Part shown: positions 56,902 through 64,000 of the stretch, in pieces
Layout: every line of letters begins with the position of its first letter
Numbering within the stretch: position 1 is the first letter of the stretch
NCBI RefSeq assembly: GCF_002094885.1
Contig: NZ_MSIT01000001.1
Location: 186,001 to 250,000 of the forward strand
Length of the DNA: 64,000 nucleotides
Origin: Salibaculum halophilum
GTDB taxonomy: Bacteria; Pseudomonadota; Alphaproteobacteria; Rhodobacterales; Rhodobacteraceae
Direction: 5' to 3'
Notes under the pieces: generated by a model
Seen by the model: the letters and a program-made list of their open reading frames with translations, nothing else
Told to the model about the DNA's origin: nothing
The model's database searches: none
Position numbers and translations under genes: made by a program

Positions 56902-58157
56902 TGCGCCGCCTGCCAGGCCTCGACCATGGGCTTGGTGATCAGCGTCGTGCCCTTCTCGGTGACGCGGAAGAAGCGCGCGTCCTCGGCCGGGTCCTCGCCA
57001 ACCACCAGGCCGCGGGGGATTTCCACGCCGCGGTCGATCACGCATTTGCGCAGCCGGGCCGAGCGGTGGATGACCACCTCGGGCAACAGCACCGAATGAT
57101 CGAGCACCGCGTAGGAATTGGTGTGCACCTTTGAGAACAGCAGCGAATTGCGCACCTCGGTGCCCGAGATGATGCAGCCCCCCGACACCATCGAGGATAT
57201 GGCCACGCCGCGGCGGTCCTTCTGGTCGTGGATGAACTTGGCCGGCGGCAGGTTCTCGGAATAGGTCCAGATCGGCCAGGTCGTGTCCCAGAGGTCGAGT
57301 TCCGGGGTGAAATCCGTCAGGTCGATGTTGGCCTCCCAGAAGGCATCGAGCGTGCCCACGTCGCGCCAGTAGCTGGGCGCCCCCTCGGCACGCACGCAGC
57401 TGTCATCGAAGCGGTGGGCCACGGCCTTGCCGTCGCGCACGATGGCCGGGATCAGGTCGCCGCCGAAGTCATGCGCTGAAGCCTCGTCCTCGGCATCGGC
57501 CAGCAAAAGGTCGCGCAGGTAGGCCCAGCGGAAAACGTAGATCCCCATCGAGGCGAGGGCCTTGTCCGGGTCCTCGGGCGTGGCGGGCGGATCGGCGGGT
57601 TTTTCCAGAAACGAGGTGATGCGGCTGTCGGTATCCACCGCCATGACCCCGAAGGCCGAGGCCTCGTCGCGCGGGACGGTCAGGCAGCCGACGGTGACAT
57701 CCGCGCCGGAGTCGACGTGCTGGGACAGCATGATCTCGTAATCCATCTTGTAGATGTGATCGCCGGCCAGAACGACGATATACTCGATGTCGTAGCTGTC
57801 GATGATGTCGATGTTCTGTGTCACCGCATCGGCGGTGCCGCGATACCAGTGCGCCCCCGCGCCCCGCTGCGAGGCCGGAAGGATATCGAGAAACTCGTTG
57901 CGTTCGGAGCGAAAGAAATTCCAGCCCCGGTGGCAATGGCGGATCAGCGAATGCGCCTTGTATTGCGTAGCCACGGCGATCTGGCGGATGCCAGAGTTCA
58001 TCGCGTTCGACAGCGCGAAGTCGATGATCCGGGTCTTGCCGCCGAAATGGACGGCGGGTTTCACGCGCCGGTCGGTCAGTTCCTTGAGCCGCGAGCCGCG
58101 CCCCCCGGCCAGCACGAATGCCATGGACCGCTGCGTCAGCCGTTTTCTTTCCACCAT
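56898..58157 (-). CDS. glgC: glucose-1-phosphate adenylyltransferase (ADP-glucose pyrophosphorylase)
   Basis: 419 residues. Committed step of glycogen synthesis: ATP and glucose 1-phosphate give ADP-glucose. [23 protein letters not shown] (residues 13-36) is the ATP/activator loop; [26 protein letters not shown] (catalytic Asp) and FLEKPADPP (substrate Lys) are also visible; the C-terminus is a left-handed beta-helix ([17 protein letters not shown]). Starts after AGGAGAGGACC, 14 bases past glgB. Confidence 0.96.
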   Translation of the reverse strand: MVERKRLTQRSMAFVLAGGRGSRLKELTDRRVKPAVHFGGKTRIIDFALSNAMNSGIRQIAVATQYKAHSLIRHCHRGWNFFRSERNEFLDILPASQRGAGAHWYRGTADAVTQNIDIIDSYDIEYIVVLAGDHIYKMDYEIMLSQHVDSGADVTVGCLTVPRDEASAFGVMAVDTDSRITSFLEKPADPPATPEDPDKALASMGIYVFRWAYLRDLLLADAEDEASAHDFGGDLIPAIVRDGKAVAHRFDDSCVRAEGAPSYWRDVGTLDAFWEANIDLTDFTPELDLWDTTWPIWTYSENLPPAKFIHDQKDRRGVAISSMVSGGCIISGTEVRNSLLFSKVHTNSYAVLDHSVLLPEVVIHRSARLRKCVIDRGVEIPRGLVVGEDPAEDARFFRVTEKGTTLITKPMVEAWQAAQ

Positions 58158-58171
58158 GGTCCTCTCCTCCC

Positions 58172-60364
58172 TCAAGTCCTGTGGCGCAACATCAGCACGG
58201 CCAGCGGCGGCACCGTAACCTCGGCCGACTGCGGCAGACCATCGCACGCGTCCGCCTGCGCCGGCACGCGGCCGGCGTTGCCCCGGTCGCCGCCGCCGTA
58301 GACCGCCGCATCGGTGTTGAGCACCTCGTCCCAAGTGCCGGGCCGGGGCAGCCCGATGCGCCAGTCCCTTTCGATGGGGGTAAAGTTGCAGACGACGACG
58401 ACCGCCGCGTCGCCCTCTTCGCCGAAGCGCGCGAAGGCCGACAGCGAGCGGGCCGGGTCGTTGGCGATCCATTGAAAGCCTGACGGGTCGCAATCGCGCC
58501 GGTGCAGCGCGGGGGTGTCGCGGTAGAGGTGGTTGAGATCGCGCACCAGCAATTGCACCCCGCGCCGCGGCCCGGCCTGCGCGGCGGCCCAGTCCAGCGC
58601 GGTGTCGTGGTTCCACTCGGCCGCCTGCGCGATCTCGCAGCCCATGAACAGCAGCTTCTTGCCCGGATGCCCCCACATGAAGGCGTAGTAGGCGCGCAGG
58701 TTGGCGAATGCCTCCCGCTCGGGGCCGGGCATCTTGGCGATCATCGCGCCCTTGCCGTGCACGACCTCGTCATGGCTGATCGGCAGGACGAAATTCTCCG
58801 AAAACGAATAGTCGATCGGATGCGTCAGCAGGTGATGGTCGTGCGCGCGGTAGATCGGGTCGGTCTGCATGTAGCGCAGGGTGTCGTTCATCCAGCCCAT
58901 GTTCCACTTGAAGCCGAAGCCCAGCCCGCCGGCGTGAACCGGGGCCGAAACCCCCGGAAAGGCCGTCGATTCCTCGGCCACGGTCACGGCGCCCTCGGCT
59001 TGGGCGTAGCACAGCGTGTTCATCTCCTGCAGGAAATTGATGGCCTCGTAGTTCTCGCGGCCGCCGTCGCGGTTGGGAATCCACTCACCGTCCGCGCGCG
59101 AGTAATCGCGGTAGAGCATCGAGGCCACGGCATCCACGCGCAGCCCGTCGACGTGAAATTCCTCCAGCCAGAACAGGGCGTTGGCCGTCAGGAAATTGCG
59201 CACCTCGGCGCGGCCGAAGTTGTAGATCAGCGTGTTCCAGTCGGGGTGATAGCCCTCGCGCGGGTCGGCGTGTTCGTAAAGATGGGTGCCGTCGAAACGC
59301 GCCAGCCCGTGGGCATCGGCCGGGAAATGCCCCGGCACCCAGTCCAGCAACACGCCCAGCCCCGCCGCATGGGCGGCCTCGATCAGGGCGCGAAAGGCCT
59401 CGGGCGGGCCGAACCGGCTGGTGGGCGCATAAAGCCCCAGCGGTTGATACCCCCAGGAGCCGTCGAAGGGATATTCGCTGACCGGCAGGAATTCCAGGTG
59501 GGTGAAGCCCATCCAGGCGGCATACTCGACTAGTTCGCGCGCCAGGTCATCGTAGCCGAGGCTTTCGCCCTCCGGGCCGCGCCGCCACGATCCCAGGTGC
59601 ACCTCGTAGACCGAGATCGGCCGGTCGGGCCGCTGCACCTGCCCCCGCCGCGCCATCCAGTCATCATCGGCCCAGCTGCGGCCGGAAATGTCACGCACCA
59701 CCGAGGCCGTCTCGGGCCGGTATTGCGCGCCGAACCCCAGCGGGTCGGCCTTGAGGAAGGGCGCGCCCTCGGGCGCGGCGATCTCGTATTTGTAGAGCGT
59801 CCCGTCGTCGACGCCGGGCAGGAAAATCTCCCACACGCCGGTCTGTCCGACCCGGCGCATGGGGTGGCGCCGCCCGTCCCAGGCGTTGAACGCCCCCACG
59901 ACCGAGACACGCGCGGCATTGGGCGCCCAGACGGCGAAATGCGTGCCGGCGACGCCGTCGATTTCGGTCACATGCGCGCCCAGCGCCGTCCAGAGCCGCC
60001 GGTGCGTGCCCTCGCCGATGAGGTGGCGGTCGATCTCGCCCAGCACGGGGCCGAAGCGATAGGGGTCTTCGAACTCCTGCACCGTGCCATCGGACCAGGT
60101 GGCCGACAGGGTGTAAGCGGCTGTCGCATCGGGCACCGGCGCGGCGAAAAGTGGCCCGTCGAGGTGGTCCAGCGTGACCGACCGGCCCGCCAGCGTCACC
60201 GTGACCTGCCTGGCGTCCGGCACGAGCGCGACGCACCACGCGCCCGCGTCTGTCGCATGGACACCCAGCACGTCGAACGGCCGGTCGTGGCGCGCGTTCA
60301 CAAGCGCCGCGACGTCGCCCTCGGCCATGTGTGGCGGCAGGCGGCGCGGCGCGGGGTCGGTCAT
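58172..60364 (-). CDS. glgB: glycogen branching enzyme
   Basis: 730 residues, full length, with N1 and CBM48 domains before the GH13 barrel. Catalytic residues lie in [18 protein letters not shown] (nucleophile Asp), [13 protein letters not shown] (Glu) and [13 protein letters not shown] (Asp). [15 protein letters not shown] is also a family landmark. Overlaps the alpha-glucosidase by 4 bases and stands 14 bases before glgC. Confidence 0.97.
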   Translation of the reverse strand: MTDPAPRRLPPHMAEGDVAALVNARHDRPFDVLGVHATDAGAWCVALVPDARQVTVTLAGRSVTLDHLDGPLFAAPVPDATAAYTLSATWSDGTVQEFEDPYRFGPVLGEIDRHLIGEGTHRRLWTALGAHVTEIDGVAGTHFAVWAPNAARVSVVGAFNAWDGRRHPMRRVGQTGVWEIFLPGVDDGTLYKYEIAAPEGAPFLKADPLGFGAQYRPETASVVRDISGRSWADDDWMARRGQVQRPDRPISVYEVHLGSWRRGPEGESLGYDDLARELVEYAAWMGFTHLEFLPVSEYPFDGSWGYQPLGLYAPTSRFGPPEAFRALIEAAHAAGLGVLLDWVPGHFPADAHGLARFDGTHLYEHADPREGYHPDWNTLIYNFGRAEVRNFLTANALFWLEEFHVDGLRVDAVASMLYRDYSRADGEWIPNRDGGRENYEAINFLQEMNTLCYAQAEGAVTVAEESTAFPGVSAPVHAGGLGFGFKWNMGWMNDTLRYMQTDPIYRAHDHHLLTHPIDYSFSENFVLPISHDEVVHGKGAMIAKMPGPEREAFANLRAYYAFMWGHPGKKLLFMGCEIAQAAEWNHDTALDWAAAQAGPRRGVQLLVRDLNHLYRDTPALHRRDCDPSGFQWIANDPARSLSAFARFGEEGDAAVVVVCNFTPIERDWRIGLPRPGTWDEVLNTDAAVYGGGDRGNAGRVPAQADACDGLPQSAEVTVPPLAVLMLRHRT

Positions 60365-61956
60365 GTCACCCGCCCGATGACGAAGCCGTTCGGCCCCAGC
60401 GCGAGGCTCCGGCCCGACACCTCGGCGGCCTGGTCCAGCAGCGGGTCCAGGTCGGCCTCAAGCGGCACCGTCACCGCCTCGGGCGAAAGGTTGAAGATGC
60501 AGATCATGGCCTCTCCTCGGAGAAAGCCTAGCACCGGATCGTCGTGATTCAAAAACACCGTTTTGCCAAGGCGCAGGTCGGGCTCGACCCGGCGCAGGGC
60601 CAGCATGGCGCGGTAGAAGGCCAGCACGCTGTCATCGCCCTGCTGGGTCGAGACCGCGCGCGCCTGCTGGGGCGGCTTGACCGGCAGCCAGGTGCGGTCG
60701 GCGGTCGAGAAGCCGGCGTTGGGCGCCTCGGCCTCCCAGGTCATGGGCGTGCGGCAACCGTCGCGCCCGACCCGGTCGGGCCAGAAGTTGATCCCCTCGG
60801 GGTCGGTCAGTTCCTCGAAGGCCAGGGCGGTGTCGACCTGGCCAAGTTCCTCGCCCTGATAGAGACAGACCGATCCCTCGAAGGACAGCAGAAGCGCCGC
60901 GGCCTGCCGCGCCAGCGCGTCCTGGTCGGCACCGTGGTCCAGCCAGCGCCCGACATGGCGCGGCACGTCATGGTTGGAAAAGGCCCAGCAGGGCCAGCCG
61001 TCGGGGGCATGCTTGAAAAACGCCTCGATGCGGTCGCGGAAATGCCCGGGCGAGAAATCCGGCCCCAGCATCTCGAAGCTGTAGGCCATGTGCAGGCGGC
61101 TGTCGCCGGCGGTGTACTGGCCCATCAGCTCGATCGCGTGGTGGCTGTCGCCGACCTCGCCGACCATGGCGCGGCCCTCGTACTCGTCCAGAAGGGCGCG
61201 CAGGCGTTCCAGAAAGGCGAGGTTCTCGGGCCGGTTCTTGGAAAACAGGGTGTACTGCATCTCGAAGGGGCGGCCGGCCTCCTGCGCCCAGGGCGAAGGG
61301 TTGGCGGCATTGTCGCGCAGCATCTGGTCGTGGACATAGAAGTTGACCGTATCGAGGCGGAAGCCGTCCACGCCACGGTCGAGCCAGAACCGCACGCAAT
61401 CGAGCAGGTAGTCCTGCACGGCCGGGTTATGAAAGTTCCAGTCGGGCTGTTCGGGCAGGAAATTGTGAAAGTAATACTGCCGCCGCCGCGCATCCCACTG
61501 CCAGGCCGGCCCGCCGAAGATCGCCAGCCAGTTGTTGGGTGGCGTGCCGTCCGGTTTCGGGTCGGCCCAGACGAACCAGTCGGCCTTGTCGTTGTCGCGG
61601 CTGGCGCGACTTTCGGTGAAATGGGGATGCTGGTCCGAGGCATGGCTGAGCACCTGGTCGATGATGACCCGCAGCCCCAGGGCGTGCGCCTTGGCGACCA
61701 TTTCATCGAAATCGGCCAGCGTGCCGAAGACGGGGTCGATATCGCGGTAGTCCGAAACGTCATAGCCCATGTCGGCCATGGGCGAGGGAAAGACCGGGCT
61801 GATCCAGATCGCGTCCACCCCGAGGCTGGCGACGTGATCCAGCCGGTCGGTGATGCCGCGGATGTCGCCGATCCCGTCGCCGTCGGCATCCATGAAGGAG
61901 CGCGGATAGATCTGATAGGTGACCGATCCGCGCCACCAGTCCTGCCCGTCCGCCAT
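60361..61956 (-). CDS. GH13 alpha-glucosidase (AglA-type)
   Basis: 531 residues, cytoplasmic (no signal peptide). GH13 oligo-1,6-glucosidase/alpha-glucosidase: YQIYPRSFMDADGDGIGDIRGI at the N-terminus, DGFRLDTVNFY (nucleophile Asp), MVGEVGDSHHAIE (acid/base Glu) and FSNHDVPRHVGRW (third Asp). Family members cleave alpha-1,4 or alpha-1,6 glucosides, maltose or sucrose. First gene of the leftward glycogen operon. A perfect GTGTTGG-CC-CCAACAC palindrome lies 49 bases upstream. Confidence 0.93.
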   Translation of the reverse strand: MADGQDWWRGSVTYQIYPRSFMDADGDGIGDIRGITDRLDHVASLGVDAIWISPVFPSPMADMGYDVSDYRDIDPVFGTLADFDEMVAKAHALGLRVIIDQVLSHASDQHPHFTESRASRDNDKADWFVWADPKPDGTPPNNWLAIFGGPAWQWDARRRQYYFHNFLPEQPDWNFHNPAVQDYLLDCVRFWLDRGVDGFRLDTVNFYVHDQMLRDNAANPSPWAQEAGRPFEMQYTLFSKNRPENLAFLERLRALLDEYEGRAMVGEVGDSHHAIELMGQYTAGDSRLHMAYSFEMLGPDFSPGHFRDRIEAFFKHAPDGWPCWAFSNHDVPRHVGRWLDHGADQDALARQAAALLLSFEGSVCLYQGEELGQVDTALAFEELTDPEGINFWPDRVGRDGCRTPMTWEAEAPNAGFSTADRTWLPVKPPQQARAVSTQQGDDSVLAFYRAMLALRRVEPDLRLGKTVFLNHDDPVLGFLRGEAMICIFNLSPEAVTVPLEADLDPLLDQAAEVSGRSLALGPNGFVIGRVT

Positions 61957-62005
61957 GCGCGATCCCCCTGTTCATTGGCCGTCGGCGCGCGCTGCCGGGG
62001 TATCT

Positions 62006-62039
62006 GTGTTGGCCCCAACACCCGCGCCTGTATAGGCGC
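62006..62039. promoter_or_regulatory. two palindromes before the alpha-glucosidase/glycogen operon
   Basis: GTGTTGG-CC-CCAACAC (62006-62021) and GCGCCT-GTAT-AGGCGC (62024-62039). The first resembles a LacI- or TetR-type operator in size and symmetry; it lies 49-65 bases before the alpha-glucosidase start. No regulator gene is next to it. Confidence 0.5.
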
Positions 62040-62075
62040 CGCAACCTATCGGGGCAACCGCCCCCTGTCTCGGGG

Positions 62076-63191
62076 TCAGGCGCCGGTACGGCGGCGCTTG
62101 CGCGGCGCGGCCGGCCCGGCAATCGCGCGGATCGTGGCGACCTCGTCCGGGTCGTAGGGCGAGCCGTCGGGATGCAGCAGATCGTGGAACCAGTCCGCCC
62201 GGTCGGGGTCACCGCCATGGGCCCGCACCAGGTCGGCTGGCCAGGGCAGCCAGGTCTGGGTCCGGCCCTTGACCAGCCCCCACTGGAAACAGCCGACGCC
62301 GCGCTGGTGAAACATCCCCAGTTGATCCGCGATGCGGCTGTCCAACGCGCGGGCCATCCATTCGGTACACAAGATCGGGCGATCGAGCACTTCGAGATAG
62401 TCGATGAATTGCCCCACGCGCCTGCGGTTCCAGTAGGCGTGAAAGGTGATGATGTCGGACTGCAGCAAGGCGCTGCGGTCGATCGCGGTCTGGTAGGGAT
62501 GCGCGTCCTCATTCGGAAGTGGCGTCGTCCAGGCCGCCACGGTCAGCGGCGCCACCGGGTCCTCGGCCCGCGCCCAGGCAAAGCAGTTCTCCATCAGCGC
62601 CAGGGCATGGTCGCCCAGCGCACTGTCGAAGCTGCCCTCGTCGCCGGCGAAAACCATGCGGTTGCCCGGTTCGTTGTAGAGATCCCAGAAAAGCACCCGC
62701 GGATCGGCGCGAAACACGCGCACCAAATCGCCGACATAGGCTTTCAGCTCGGCGTCGCGGTCGCCCGAGACGACCAGCGCCCGGCCGGGCGAGGCCACGG
62801 CGCGGCTGTTGGTAACGCCGGGTACCGGGTCGGGCTGCGGCCCCCAGACCGGTTCCGCCCCGCCGAAGCCGCAGTCGTCGAACAGGCAGGGCACGGTCTC
62901 CATCCCGTGGCCCGCCGCGAGCCCCATGAACCGGTCAAGCCGGTCCAGCAGCCCGTCGCGGTCGTGCAGCCAGCCGTGAAAGGGCAGGTTCACCCGGACG
63001 GCGTTGAAGCCGATGTCGCCGGCCCAGCCCAGTTCCCGGTCGATGGTGGCCGGGTCGAAGGTGTCAGGATGCCACATCTCGATGAAATTCACCGCCGTCG
63101 ACGGCAGGAAATTGACGCCGCAGACCCAGCGGCGGGCGGCCCACCACGCCTTGGCGCGGGTTTCGCTCCAGCGGTCGGACGGTCCGGTCAT
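62076..63191 (-). CDS. glycoside hydrolase, GH5-like
   Basis: 371 residues. TIM-barrel hydrolase: FNAVRVNLPFHGWL, VLFWDLYNEPGNRM (the NEP motif has the acid/base Glu) and PILCTEWMARA (nucleophile-type Glu in TEW), as in retaining clan GH-A enzymes (GH5 and relatives). No signal peptide, so it may act on imported oligosaccharides. ATG 63191 overlaps the sulfatase stop by 4 bases. The exact family number would need a search. Confidence 0.75.
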   Translation of the reverse strand: MTGPSDRWSETRAKAWWAARRWVCGVNFLPSTAVNFIEMWHPDTFDPATIDRELGWAGDIGFNAVRVNLPFHGWLHDRDGLLDRLDRFMGLAAGHGMETVPCLFDDCGFGGAEPVWGPQPDPVPGVTNSRAVASPGRALVVSGDRDAELKAYVGDLVRVFRADPRVLFWDLYNEPGNRMVFAGDEGSFDSALGDHALALMENCFAWARAEDPVAPLTVAAWTTPLPNEDAHPYQTAIDRSALLQSDIITFHAYWNRRRVGQFIDYLEVLDRPILCTEWMARALDSRIADQLGMFHQRGVGCFQWGLVKGRTQTWLPWPADLVRAHGGDPDRADWFHDLLHPDGSPYDPDEVATIRAIAGPAAPRKRRRTGA

Positions 63192-64000
63192 GATGCGGCG
63201 CTTGGTGCGGCGGCGGGTTGCGGCCCGAAGTCCCGCGTCGCCGAGCGGACGATCCGACGCGCGCCATCGGTCCAGGTGTCGCGGTAATGGCTGCTGGCCT
63301 CGAAGGTATCGCTCAGCGCCTCCATGCGGGCCAGCATCCGCGCACGCAGCCGCCCGTGCACGTCGATATACTCCGGGTCCCCGATCAGATTGCGAAGCTG
63401 GTAGGGGTCGAGACGCCGGTCGAACAGCAGTTCGGCCCCGTCGCGGCGGTAGACCGCGTAGGTATACCGTGCGTCGCGCAGGGCCCGCCATTCATGGCCG
63501 TCCTCCCAGGCGGCGGTGGCCCCGCATATCTGCATGAGCGCATCCTCAGGCGCCGCCGCGTCCTGCCCGCGCATGAACCCGCTCAGATCGTCGCCTTCGA
63601 CGCCGTCGGGACACGCCAGCCCGATCAAGCCCAGAAGACTTGGCATGAGATCGACAGCAGATATGCAGGCCTCTGACCGCCCCGGCGCGATCTGTCCGGT
63701 CCAACGCACCATCAGCGGGACATGACAGGCTTCCTCGTAAAAGATGTTCTTCGCCCTGCGGCCATGGGCGCCGAACATTTCGCCGTGGTCGGAGGTGAAG
63801 ACTACAATCGTGTCGCGGGCCGCGTCGGCCCCCTCGATCGCGGCGAGCAGCCGCCCGAAGGCCGCGTCGATACTGGCAACCTGGGCATGATAGCCGCGCC
63901 GCCACTCGGGCAGACGCTCCCGGTCGCCATCGGTCAGCCGCGCCCAGTCATCGCAATAGGGTGTATCGTTATAGGCCCGGTAGTTCGGCGGATTCGGGAA
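63188..64000 (-). CDS. sulfatase, C-terminal part (start outside the window)
   Basis: The reading frame continues to the last base of the window, so the N-terminal formylglycine motif (C/S-x-P-x-R) is not visible. What is seen includes IVVFTSDHGEMFGAHGRRAKNIFYEEACHVPLMVRWTG, where SDHGE carries metal ligands, and the conserved C-terminal body DLMPSLLGLIGL, then LRNLIGDPEY. Coupled to a GH5-like gene (4-base overlap). The pair suggests use of a sulfated glycan or oligosaccharide, common in marine Roseobacters; substrate unknown. Confidence 0.85.
   Translation of the reverse strand, partial: FPNPPNYRAYNDTPYCDDWARLTDGDRERLPEWRRGYHAQVASIDAAFGRLLAAIEGADAARDTIVVFTSDHGEMFGAHGRRAKNIFYEEACHVPLMVRWTGQIAPGRSEACISAVDLMPSLLGLIGLACPDGVEGDDLSGFMRGQDAAAPEDALMQICGATAAWEDGHEWRALRDARYTYAVYRRDGAELLFDRRLDPYQLRNLIGDPEYIDVHGRLRARMLARMEALSDTFEASSHYRDTWTDGARRIVRSATRDFGPQPAAAPSAAS

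Overview
The window is a 64 kb piece of a GC-rich alphaproteobacterial chromosome, most likely from the Rhodobacteraceae (Roseobacter-type). The evidence is the set of protein families (large acidic Rhodobacterales protein, DUF2842 next to purA, PhaR/phasin/PhaC/PhaZ, GlgC-type glycogen operon), GC-rich codon use and many ATGA or TGATG stop/start overlaps. I found no tRNA, rRNA, CRISPR array, transposase or phage gene.

Layout. 1-10.5 kb is housekeeping: a cut-off EamA transporter, thiN, an acidic protein of unknown function, a GNAT gene with an in-frame stop, DUF2842, purA, secG, pyrG, two tandem TerB-like genes and a PhnD-like protein. 10.6-20.2 kb is a polar amino-acid/polyamine uptake and gamma-glutamylation locus: ABC ATPase, binding protein and permease on the plus strand, then LysR, a DegT-type aminotransferase, PuuB-, PuuA- and PuuD-like enzymes, and the second permease on the minus strand. 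The two permeases are separated by a segment bounded by two matching double palindromes, so the segment looks inverted. 20.2-24.8 kb is the polyhydroxyalkanoate (PHA) cycle: phaR, phasin, phaC and phaZ, with predicted PhaR operators. 24.8-30.1 kb holds two alpha/beta hydrolases (one without its nucleophile serine), a GPH-family transporter and thrS. 30.2-32.9 kb is a bufferin-type RiPP operon (BufA DUF2282, BufB MNIO/DUF692, BufC, DoxX). 33-39.7 kb has an ArsC-like protein, a cold-shock protein, acetoacetyl-CoA synthetase and HyuB/HyuA.

39.8-51.6 kb is the least familiar part. It holds about a dozen small secreted or membrane proteins in several operons (including three divergent paralogues, Sel1 proteins and a frameshifted CFI-box protein), a GNAT and a two-component system (7TM histidine kinase plus LuxR-type regulator). 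Four operons carry a nearly identical 19-bp partly palindromic site 62-74 bp upstream of their first gene, and the kinase operon carries a weaker copy. I infer a single, apparently undescribed regulon controlled by this two-component system.

51.7-62 kb is a glycogen operon, transcribed leftwards as alpha-glucosidase, glgB, glgC, glgA, glgX, pgm. 62-64 kb is a glycoside hydrolase coupled to a sulfatase that runs off the window. Overall the cell stores carbon as both PHA and glycogen, scavenges amines or amino acids, and controls a set of envelope proteins with a dedicated two-component system.
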